The position numbers and the translations under genes were made by a program. DNA of 25,714 nucleotides from NCBI GenBank assembly GCA_964560875.1, contig CAZLMW010000115.1, forward strand, positions 1-25,714. The letters run 5' to 3'. Source of the DNA: CAZLMW01 sp964560875 (GTDB taxonomy: Bacteria > Myxococcota_A > UBA9042). Shown here piece by piece: positions 15,946 through 22,672 of the stretch; position 1 is the stretch's first letter; every line of letters starts with the position of its first letter. The notes under the pieces were generated by a model. That model was not told where the DNA came from, did not search any database, and worked only from the letters and a program-made list of their open reading frames with translations.

Positions 15946-16736
15946 CGCAGCCTCCGCGCCGCGCTGGGACCGAATTTGTTGCGCCGAAACGGCGAAAGCA
16001 GCCGATGGATGATCGACCAGAAGGTTAGCCGTGTGTGCGTCCAGCTGATGAGCGCGTTGTCCGCGAACGGTCGAAAGTGCGAGAGGCCGCCGTCTTCCGC
16101 CGAGATGTAGCGCACGGGCACCGGCATATTCACGATCGGCACACCCGCCCAGGCCAGCTTGACGACGATCTCGATGTCGAAACCCATGCGCTCGGCGGTT
16201 GGATTCGCGTCGAGGGAGGCCTGCACCGGGTAGACGCGAAAACCGATCATGGCGTCGTCGATGATCCGCCCGCCGGTCTCGACCGCCACCCAGAACGTGG
16301 TGATCTTTCGGCCGGCGAGGCGCGCGGCTGGGGCGGTGTCGTCGTAGACCGGGCTGGCGATGATGGCGGCCTGCGGATGCTCGCGCGCAGCTTGGAGGAA
16401 CGCGGGCATGCGGCTGGCGTCGTGTTGGCCATCGCCATCGACCTGCATGGCGTGTGTGAACCCGAGACGGGCAGCTTCGGCGAATCCGGCTTTGACGGCG
16501 GCGCCTTTGCCCCGGTTTTTGGGCAGCCGCAGGGCCACGATAAGCCCGTCTTCGGCCAGCTTGGCGACGATGGAGCGGGTCGGTTCGGAGCTGCCGTCAT
16601 CGACCACAATCACGTCGGTGAGGTGCTCCCGGACCGTGTGCACGACGTCGGCGACCGCCTGGGCGTTGTTGTAGGTCGGGATCAGCACGCATGGACGAAA
16701 TGCGGGCACAAGCGCGGCGGGATTGGCGTCCCACAT
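15942..16736 (-). CDS. Family 2 glycosyltransferase (ApeJ N-half-like)
   Basis: A 264-aa GT-A fold inverting transferase. CVLIPTYNN begins the nucleotide-sugar fold, VVDDGSS (44-50) and VDGDGQHD (99-106, DxD-type metal site) are diagnostic, and NRGKGAAVKAGF is typical of dolichol-phosphate-mannose-synthase-like members. A basic region with hydrophobic residues near the end may dock to the membrane. The start at ATG 16736 overlaps the ligase stop (TGATG); the frame is open upstream to 16916, but that part lies inside the ligase gene and looks non-coding. In model APE loci GT2 and acyltransferase domains are associated; here they are two coupled genes. The sugar transferred is unknown. Confidence 0.9.
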   Translation of the reverse strand: MWDANPAALVPAFRPCVLIPTYNNAQAVADVVHTVREHLTDVIVVDDGSSEPTRSIVAKLAEDGLIVALRLPKNRGKGAAVKAGFAEAARLGFTHAMQVDGDGQHDASRMPAFLQAAREHPQAAIIASPVYDDTAPAARLAGRKITTFWVAVETGGRIIDDAMIGFRVYPVQASLDANPTAERMGFDIEIVVKLAWAGVPIVNMPVPVRYISAEDGGLSHFRPFADNALISWTHTRLTFWSIIHRLLSPFRRNKFGPSAARRLR

Positions 16737-18469
16737 CACGTTGATGATTCCCACAGCAAGCGGCCTGAGGCGCAGACATCGTCGCCACGTCGGATGCGGA
16801 AGTCGATCCGGCCGGCGTTTTTGCGTTTCAGGGAGAGCGCGAGGCGGTCGCTTGGATGCAACGTCTTGCGGAACTTCACGTTCGCGAAGCCGGTTGGATG
16901 CCCGAGGTTGGGCCACGTGGCATGAACGCGCCGCAGGACCACGTCATGGAGGATGCTGACCCCCGGCAGGACGGGGCCGCCGGGAAAGTGCCCGCGGAAA
17001 TACCGCATGTTGTCGGGCACATCGATCACAAACTCGTGGTTATCCCCGGATCCCTCTTGGCGCAGCACGTCGACATCAATGACGTCTTCGGGAGCGTCTT
17101 GCCGGCCGAGCAGGGCGAGCACCTTGGCGCGTGGGAGCTTGCCTGTGTCCTCGCGGGGGAGCTGATCGACGACGAGAATCCGGCGCGGCACCTGCACAGG
17201 GGCGAACCAGGCGAGGAGCGCGGACTTCAAGCTCGCCGCCGAGTGTCCGGGAGCAACAACGACCGCCATCACGACTTTGCCACGCCCGCCGCGACCGTCT
17301 ACCGCGACCACTTCGGCGTCGTGAACATCGGCGATGGCCAGGAGCTTGCTGCGCATCTGCGCCAGGGAGAGCCGCGTGCCTCCGATCTTGACCACCGAAT
17401 CGATCCGACCGAGGTGCACGAAACCGCCCGTCCCGTCGGGTTTGACCCGGTCCTGGGTGGCGAAAGGACGCGGCCACGCCCGCGGCAGGTACGAGCTGTC
17501 GACATGAAGCCGCCCGTCGTCGTCGATCGAGATGGACACGCCGTCAAACGGTCGCCAGGAGCTGGTTGCCTCGCGTCGTCGCCATGCGATACCGCCGGTT
17601 TCGGTCGAACCGAGGATCTCGGTGACCGCGATGCCGTGCCGATCCCAGACCATGTCGGCGGTCGCTGCGGGCAGCGGCGCGGTCGACGAGATGATGGTTC
17701 CGAGGGCTCCGAGAGCCCCTTTGTCGAGCAGCTGGAGCCCGCGGAGGTGAGCGGGCACGGAGATGAGGTGGGTCGCGCTGGCCTCGCGAACGGCGGCGGC
17801 GACGCTCTCGGCATGATGGGGCATCGCAGCGGTCATGACGGCCCCGCTGCTCAACGGCAGGAGGACGGAGAAGAGCAGGCCGTAGATATGATGTGGCGGA
17901 ACCGTTGCGACAATCGTGTGTCCGGACCCGACAGCGAGCGTTTGGGCCAGGCAGGCGACCTCGTTGAAGAGCTGGGCCGCTGTCTTGTCGACCGCCGTGA
18001 ACGCGCCGGTGCTGCCGGACGTGAAAACGGTCGCGATAACGTCGTCGTCGGCGAAGTCTGGCGGCTCTCCGAGAGTCGCGGATGGGTCGTCGTCGTCGCG
18101 GTTGATGGTGGCGCGCAGGTCGATGCCGCCCTCGTTGTCGGTGTCGTGCAAGAGCGCGATGGCCTCGGTTTGAGCGACCACGGCTTGCACCGTTTGGACC
18201 TGGCCATTGGGGGGCAGGACGACCTTAAAACCGCGCTGCCAAATCGCCAGCAAACCAACGGCGAATCGGTAGCGATCGACGCTGATGAGGGCGACGGGAG
18301 AATCGACGGAAGCTTGCGGTAGCGCCGCGGCAACGGTGGCGACGTGGCGCATCATCAACGCGGCAGAGACGTCACCGGCGGCCGTTTTCGCCGCGAGCGC
18401 GTTCGCGTCGTGCCGGCCGAGCAACGTCAAGCGCGCGACCCGGGAATCCTGGTGATCGGAATGCGTCAT
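16736..18469 (-). CDS. Fused acyl/aryl-AMP ligase and FabA-like dehydratase (ApeH-ApeI)
   Basis: A 577-aa two-domain protein. Residues 1 to about 455 form an ANL adenylating enzyme: P-loop-like TSGSTG (150-155), LGSTETGG (286-293), D340 in ATQDRV, GRIDSVVKIGG (355-364) and catalytic-lysine motif TGKLPR (442-447, K444). Residues about 470-577 form a hotdog dehydratase with GHFPGGPVLPGV (493-504, H494). By analogy with ApeH, the ligase should activate an aromatic acid such as 4-hydroxybenzoate and load it on an ACP, and the C-terminal part should act as ApeI-type 3-hydroxyacyl-ACP dehydratase. In the E. coli locus these are two genes; no frame break is seen at the junction here, so the fusion looks genuine. 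Confidence 0.93.
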   Translation of the reverse strand: MTHSDHQDSRVARLTLLGRHDANALAAKTAAGDVSAALMMRHVATVAAALPQASVDSPVALISVDRYRFAVGLLAIWQRGFKVVLPPNGQVQTVQAVVAQTEAIALLHDTDNEGGIDLRATINRDDDDPSATLGEPPDFADDDVIATVFTSGSTGAFTAVDKTAAQLFNEVACLAQTLAVGSGHTIVATVPPHHIYGLLFSVLLPLSSGAVMTAAMPHHAESVAAAVREASATHLISVPAHLRGLQLLDKGALGALGTIISSTAPLPAATADMVWDRHGIAVTEILGSTETGGIAWRRREATSSWRPFDGVSISIDDDGRLHVDSSYLPRAWPRPFATQDRVKPDGTGGFVHLGRIDSVVKIGGTRLSLAQMRSKLLAIADVHDAEVVAVDGRGGRGKVVMAVVVAPGHSAASLKSALLAWFAPVQVPRRILVVDQLPREDTGKLPRAKVLALLGRQDAPEDVIDVDVLRQEGSGDNHEFVIDVPDNMRYFRGHFPGGPVLPGVSILHDVVLRRVHATWPNLGHPTGFANVKFRKTLHPSDRLALSLKRKNAGRIDFRIRRGDDVCASGRLLWESST

Positions 18470-18484
18470 CTGGAAAACGGCTCT

Positions 18485-19108
18485 CTACCCGTCGGAATCA
18501 AGCGGCCTCGGTGGCCAGAGTCGCGCGAACGCGCGGTCATGAATGCCGCCGCCGTAGCGTCGAAAACGCGCCTTGCGCACCGTGTACTCAACCGCAAACA
18601 ACAGCCCCATGAGCACGTACGACAGCAAGCCCGTGTATAGCGCCCACCACGCCATCGGGGCAAAAGCGGCGAGCAGACCCGCTACAGCGCCGTTGAACAC
18701 GAAGAAGACGCACCAGATTCGCGTGACTGACCGGCAATAGACCACCTCGGGCGGGCTCAGATCCGGCTCGATCATCCGGGCGAAGCGCTCGATCATGCTC
18801 ACGTCGGCGCGGAGAGTCGCGCCAAAAGTGGCGAGCAGGATGGCGTTGATGATCACGGGCATGGCGAGGATCAGGCGGCCTTCGTCGGCGATCCACGCGG
18901 CGATGGCGACAACTCCGATCCCGATCGGTGCCTGCAGCACGACCCAACGTGTCGCGGCGTCGGCGGCGCGCAGGCGAGCGATGGCCATGGGCACCACGAA
19001 CACCAGCAGCAGGCCGGCGACGGCGCGGGGCTCCCAGTAGGTGAGCCCGAGGTAGATGGCGAGCGGGTACAAGACCGACGCAACACCGATGACAATTCGC
19101 AGCAGCAT
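18485..19108 (-). CDS. COG4648-type integral membrane protein, ApeG-like
   Basis: A 207-aa membrane protein with about six hydrophobic helices: roughly 3-23, 30-47, 60-75, 80-97, 130-152 and 155-173. A charged loop (RADVSMIERFARMIEPDLSPPEVVYCRSVTRIWC) lies between the fourth and fifth helices. This loop and the C-terminal VEYTVRKARFRRY are typical of the COG4648 proteins found between the ACP and ligase genes of APE loci (ApeG). Its role is unknown even in studied systems. It lies 27 bp after the ACP gene and 15 bp before the ligase gene. Confidence 0.85.
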   Translation of the reverse strand: MLLRIVIGVASVLYPLAIYLGLTYWEPRAVAGLLLVFVVPMAIARLRAADAATRWVVLQAPIGIGVVAIAAWIADEGRLILAMPVIINAILLATFGATLRADVSMIERFARMIEPDLSPPEVVYCRSVTRIWCVFFVFNGAVAGLLAAFAPMAWWALYTGLLSYVLMGLLFAVEYTVRKARFRRYGGGIHDRAFARLWPPRPLDSDG

Positions 19109-19135
19109 CGTGGTGTTGCGGCCGGCGCCGAGGCA

Positions 19136-19381
19136 TCAGGCCGCGAGCTTGGCCTCGATCAGGTCGACCACATCCTTGACGGTGCGGATCTGGCGCAGCT
19201 TGTCTTCAGGGACGCGTTCGCCGGTCATTTCCTGGAGTTTCACGACCATGTCGATCGCGTCGATGCTGTCGAGGTCGAGGTCGTCCATGAGGTGCGCCTC
19301 GGGGGTCACGTCGGCACGGTCGATCTCGAACATATCAACCATGATGTCCTGCACTTTGGCGAGGATCTCGTCGCGTGTCAT
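19136..19381 (-). CDS. Acyl carrier protein 1, ApeF/ApeE-like
   Basis: An 81-aa acyl carrier protein. The phosphopantetheine attachment site is S39 in DLDLDSIDAIDMV, and the four-helix, acidic pattern is normal (ILAKVQDIMVDMF, VVDLIEAKL). One of two adjacent ACPs; model APE loci also need two, one thought to take the aryl starter and one to carry elongation. Which is which cannot be told from sequence alone. ATG 19381, 3 bases after the preceding ACP stop. Confidence 0.93.
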   Translation of the reverse strand: MTRDEILAKVQDIMVDMFEIDRADVTPEAHLMDDLDLDSIDAIDMVVKLQEMTGERVPEDKLRQIRTVKDVVDLIEAKLAA

Positions 19382-19384
19382 TGC

Positions 19385-19648
19385 TCATGCCTCCGGTCGG
19401 TTGGCTGCGATATGCTCGCAAAGTGTCGCCACGCTGCGGAAGATCGCCTTGTTCGCTTCGTCGTCGGCGCTGATCTTGACCCCAAAGCGCTTGTGAATCG
19501 CGATGGCGAGCTCAAGCGCGTCGATCGAATCCAAGCCGAGCCCGTCGCGGAACAGCGGAGCATCGGTTTCGATCTCGGCGGGCGTGACGTCATCGAGCAT
19601 CAGCGCCTCGACGATGAGTTCTTTCAGTTCGGCGTGCAGTGCTTCCAC
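19385..19648 (-). CDS. Acyl carrier protein 2, ApeE/ApeF-like
   Basis: An 87-aa acyl carrier protein with attachment serine S41 in LGLDSIDALELAIAI. It begins at GTG 19648 with MEALHAELKELIVEAL. The sequence IHKRFGVKISADDEANKAIFRSVATLCEHI resembles the ACP type that partners aryl-polyene and flexirubin ketosynthases. It is clearly different from ACP 1, so this is not a recent duplication. It lies 37 bp after the acyltransferase gene. Confidence 0.92.
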   Translation of the reverse strand: MEALHAELKELIVEALMLDDVTPAEIETDAPLFRDGLGLDSIDALELAIAIHKRFGVKISADDEANKAIFRSVATLCEHIAANRPEA

Positions 19649-19685
19649 CTGGCTCTCCTGCGTTCAGGGGCGTTGATTTATGCGA

Positions 19686-20516
19686 TCAAGGCTGTTCACT
19701 GGTGCGTTCAGACCGATTCTTGACGGTCTCATCATCGTGCCACGAAACGAGCGCCTGTCCTGCGAGCACGCGTTTGTACCCTGCTTCCGCCGCGCGTGCC
19801 ATGGCCCGACTGTCGTTTCCAAAATCGGTGGGGTCCATGCGCGGCAGCGCGGTGACAGTAAGGTCCGGTGTCCTTGATGGCGCCATGTACCAGGGGGCGT
19901 GTTTGCTAAGCATCGGCGGGTTCATCTCGACGTGCAGGGGGACCACCGGAACGCCGCCCCGACACGCGATCTCGAACGCGCCGCGTCTGAATCGATTCAG
20001 GCCGCCAACCGGGGAACGTGTCCCTTCGGGGAAGATAAGCACAGGCAATCCGGCTTCGAGGCGTCGCAGGCTCTCGACGATGACACCGGCGCCGGCAGCA
20101 GCATGTCCGACGACGCTGGGGACGTGCCAGCAATAGCGCAGCAGCGGGCCGAGCAGCCATCCACGAAAGTGCGAAGGCTTCACCAAGCAGATGAGGCTGG
20201 GGTCAGCCGCCATGATCGCTGTGACGTCGATCAGCGTGGGGTGATTGGCGACGACAACGGCGGGTTCGGTCGGCAGCGCGTCGGCGTGATGGCGCGGGTT
20301 GCAGCGCACCAGGTGGAGCACCCGCAAGTAGTCGTGGAAGAGCATGAACGCGCGGCGTACAGCTTCGCGGGACAGCGCTGAACGGGTCGGGCCGTCATTC
20401 GCGCGCCGACGGAGCACGGGCAAGATCGTCCAGCTGAGCAGCAAGCCGCCGGCACCGAAGAATAAGAAGCCCGTTCCGGCCAACAATCCGCGCACGACGC
20501 GCCCCACGGAGCCCAC
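19686..20516 (-). CDS. PlsC-type 1-acylglycerol-3-phosphate acyltransferase-like, ApeD-like
   Basis: A 276-aa membrane acyltransferase from GTG 20516. Catalytic HX4D is present as NHPTLID, and the acceptor-binding motif as FPEGTRS. One N-terminal helix (LLAGTGFLFFGAGGLLLSWTIL) anchors it. In APE loci this enzyme (ApeD) probably helps attach the polyene to a glycerol-type anchor. The start is uncertain: the reading frame continues to TTG 20621, but everything above 20516 lies inside a MITE-like element whose terminal TAG abuts the GTG, so the original start region may have been replaced. No good Shine-Dalgarno precedes GTG 20516. Confidence 0.88.
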   Translation of the reverse strand: MGSVGRVVRGLLAGTGFLFFGAGGLLLSWTILPVLRRRANDGPTRSALSREAVRRAFMLFHDYLRVLHLVRCNPRHHADALPTEPAVVVANHPTLIDVTAIMAADPSLICLVKPSHFRGWLLGPLLRYCWHVPSVVGHAAAGAGVIVESLRRLEAGLPVLIFPEGTRSPVGGLNRFRRGAFEIACRGGVPVVPLHVEMNPPMLSKHAPWYMAPSRTPDLTVTALPRMDPTDFGNDSRAMARAAEAGYKRVLAGQALVSWHDDETVKNRSERTSEQP

Positions 20517-20721
20517 TAGTGTCTCGTTGCAGGGAAAACGATGAGTTGAAGGCAGCGAGATACAGCCGCGCAGCGGAGGTTGGGGTGAGGCACGAAAACG
20601 ACGCCCACTGCTGCCAGACAACGCGGGCCGAGGGGCCTCCCCCGCCAGGCCCCTTGCAAATGAAGGCTAGTGGTCCGACGAACTGCCGGCGACTCATCAA
20701 CCCCCCTGAAACGGACCACTA
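20517..20721. mobile_element. 205-bp MITE-like element between thioesterase and acyltransferase genes
   Basis: The ends are imperfect inverted repeats. Left end 20517-20555 begins TAGTGTCTCGTTGCAGGG; the right end, read inward on the minus strand from 20721, begins TAGTGGTCCGTTTCAGGG. By eye about 27 of 39 positions match, including GATGAGT and GGCAG further in. The element encodes no transposase. Inside are an 8-bp perfect hairpin (20631-20638 / 20647-20654) and an extra copy of the right-end decamer TAGTGGTCCG at 20668-20677. It breaks an otherwise tightly packed operon. Family and target duplication cannot be settled here; a TA duplication is possible. Confidence 0.6.
20631..20654. other. 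GC-rich perfect hairpin inside the MITE-like element
   Basis: AGGGGCCT (20631-20638) pairs fully with AGGCCCCT (20647-20654) around an 8-base loop. No T run follows on the minus strand (the operon direction), so it is not a standard terminator, but it could slow or attenuate read-through from the thioesterase gene into the acyltransferase gene. Confidence 0.4.
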
Positions 20722-20741
20722 ACCCGAGCATGGTGTTCGCC

Positions 20742-21602
20742 TCAATCGAAGACGATGATGCGCTGCATGACGGTCGCCAGGACCTGACCTTGCGGCGACC
20801 AAAGGCGCGCATGCTCTTCGGAGAAGCCGTCGCTGATGGCGTCGGAGCGCGATTCGTACAACACGGGCACATCGATCGGCGCGATGTCGTTATGCGCGGC
20901 AGTGTGCAGGGTGAGGCTGAGCTCCACCGAGGCGGCGCGTTCCATGTGCGGGTAACAGGCGAGAACGGCGGGCGGCCAGGCGTCGATGAGCGCGGTGATG
21001 CTCGCCGGTGTAAGCGCGGTGGGATGGACGAAGCGGCCCCAGCCACCGAGGTGTGCGTCGTGAGCGCCGCTGTAGGGACGGCTGCCGAGGCAGTCGCGAA
21101 ACCGCAGCATCTTGAGGAACGTCGGGGGTCGATCGCCGTGCTGGCAGTCCGTCAGTTCATCCCAGCCCGGGACATCCGGCATCGCGGGCTGTCGATTGTA
21201 GGGCTGCGTCGCGCGTGTATGAGCAAACGTTGCCGTGGCGCGCGCAAAGACCTTGTCGCCGCGGTGCAGGCTCGCCGCCATATGGGTCATCGACCGGCCC
21301 TTGCGAATCACATCGACGGTCAGCGTGCCGGGCCCAGACGAAGCTGGAGCGATAAACTGGGCGGTCAACGAGCGCGGCTGGCGGGCCGGTTCAGCCACGT
21401 GAAGGCGCATGGCCTCGAGCAGCAAAGCCGCTTGCAGTCCGCCATAGACACCGGGCCCATGGCACCACTCGGGGAGCAGGGAACACGCATAGTCCACCGA
21501 ACCCATCGGCTCGAGCACGAGCGCGTCGTCCAACGCTGTCAGGCCGTCATCCGAACTGCCCAACGAGACGCCAGCCGCGGCTGTCGATGCTGGCTCACTC
21601 AT
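20742..21602 (-). CDS. TesB-type double-hotdog acyl-CoA thioesterase
   Basis: A 286-aa protein from ATG 21602, 4 bases after the methyltransferase stop. The first hotdog is clear (YGGLQAALLLEAM, SLTAQFIAPASSGPGTLTVDVIRKGRSM, FARATATFAH), the second weaker (WGRFVHPTALTPASITALIDAWPPAVL, ASVELSLTLHT, GQVLATVMQRIIVFD). This is the 4HBT_3/TesB-like family, which cleaves acyl-CoA or acyl-ACP thioesters. It is not part of the model APE gene set, which already has the small 4HBT thioesterase found at 14522-14932. Its place between the methyltransferase and the acyltransferase suggests a role in polyene release or editing. The longer frame to 21689 overlaps the methyltransferase and is not favoured. 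Confidence 0.85.
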   Translation of the reverse strand: MSEPASTAAAGVSLGSSDDGLTALDDALVLEPMGSVDYACSLLPEWCHGPGVYGGLQAALLLEAMRLHVAEPARQPRSLTAQFIAPASSGPGTLTVDVIRKGRSMTHMAASLHRGDKVFARATATFAHTRATQPYNRQPAMPDVPGWDELTDCQHGDRPPTFLKMLRFRDCLGSRPYSGAHDAHLGGWGRFVHPTALTPASITALIDAWPPAVLACYPHMERAASVELSLTLHTAAHNDIAPIDVPVLYESRSDAISDGFSEEHARLWSPQGQVLATVMQRIIVFD

Positions 21603-21606
21603 GCCT

Positions 21607-22671
21607 TCAGGCCCGCTTCCTGCAGCGCCAGAACGTGTGCCCGGTGCCGATGTTGTTGACTTCCTCAACGACGTGCATCCCGGCGTCATACACGCAGCGC
21701 TGCAGGGCGTCTGCGCTGTACATCCGGCTGGTCCCGTTGGCGATGAACGTGAAGTACAACGACGTCTGCTGCAGGCTGAACGTGGCCGCTTCGTAGCGCT
21801 GCTTGTCCCAGAAGGTGTCGAGGATGAAGAGCTCGCCGTTGTCGTTGAGGGCTTCGCGGGCGCGCCGCACCAGTTCGGCGCAATCGGCCTCGGAAAAGCA
21901 GCAGAGAAACTGGCTCATCCAGACGCCATCGACGCCCCTGGGAAAGGGTTTGCTGTGGTCGAGCAGGTCCATCGCGACCCCGCTCACCTGGCCCCCGACG
22001 CCGTCGTTTTCAGCGCGAATGGCGGCTCGCTGCAGCTGGTTGGGATGGTCGAGGATCGTCACCTGGATGTCGGGCGACCCCTTGGCGAGATAGCACGACC
22101 ACTTGCCGGTATTGCCGCCCACATCGAGCAAGCGCTTGGGGCTGTTTTCGAGCACCCGGGGGCGCAACGCAGGGAACGCCGCGCTGGAGTAGTAGTGATC
22201 GAAGTCGAACCAGCTGGTGCGCGCGGGTTCGGCGAGGTCGCCCAGCGCTTCGTACACGGTTTCGGTGTCGGCGAGGTGGTGCAGCCCGGCGGCGCGACCC
22301 TCGATGATGGACGCCTGCAGGTCTTCAGCGCCGCGGTAGCAGACGTCGCGGACGAAGTTGAGGTTAACGCGCGTCATCTCGTCATGGACGACGAAGTGAG
22401 CGGCCTTGGTGGCGAAAAAGAGCTCGCCACGCTTGAGCACGAGGCCGGCACCGAGACCCGACTCGAGCAAAACCGTCGCGCCGTACACCGAAATCCCGGC
22501 ATCGGCGGCCACGTCGGCGACATGGCGTCCGTCGCGATCGTTGGCGAGCAGGCCTTCGAGGATGCCCATGTCGCGCAGCGCGAGGGCGGCGTGAAAGACG
22601 ATGGGACCGAACGCGATACGTTGCGCAAGATCGCGGGCTTGCAGCGCGCTGAGGGTGTCTTTTTCAAACAT
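21607..22671 (-). CDS. SAM-dependent methyltransferase, ApeB-like
   Basis: A 354-aa class I methyltransferase. The N-terminal ~100 residues form a winged-helix-like dimerisation region as in small-molecule O-methyltransferases (DMGILEGLLA, VADVAADAGISVYGATVLLESG). SAM motif I is LLDVGGNTG (181-189), the acidic ribose-binding residue lies in TILDHP, and FILDTFWDKQRYE follows. In APE pathways a methyltransferase (ApeB) methylates the aryl head group. ATG 22671 lies one base after the stop of the TPR lipoprotein gene (TAGCATG), so they are coupled; the frame continues to 22722 inside that gene and is not favoured. Confidence 0.9.
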   Translation of the reverse strand: MFEKDTLSALQARDLAQRIAFGPIVFHAALALRDMGILEGLLANDRDGRHVADVAADAGISVYGATVLLESGLGAGLVLKRGELFFATKAAHFVVHDEMTRVNLNFVRDVCYRGAEDLQASIIEGRAAGLHHLADTETVYEALGDLAEPARTSWFDFDHYYSSAAFPALRPRVLENSPKRLLDVGGNTGKWSCYLAKGSPDIQVTILDHPNQLQRAAIRAENDGVGGQVSGVAMDLLDHSKPFPRGVDGVWMSQFLCCFSEADCAELVRRAREALNDNGELFILDTFWDKQRYEAATFSLQQTSLYFTFIANGTSRMYSADALQRCVYDAGMHVVEEVNNIGTGHTFWRCRKRA

Positions 22672-22672
22672 G

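Noticed and set aside
16856..18322. Plus-strand open frame of 488 codons opposite the ligase-dehydratase
   Set aside because: The minus strand carries complete ANL and hotdog motifs; the plus frame has none.
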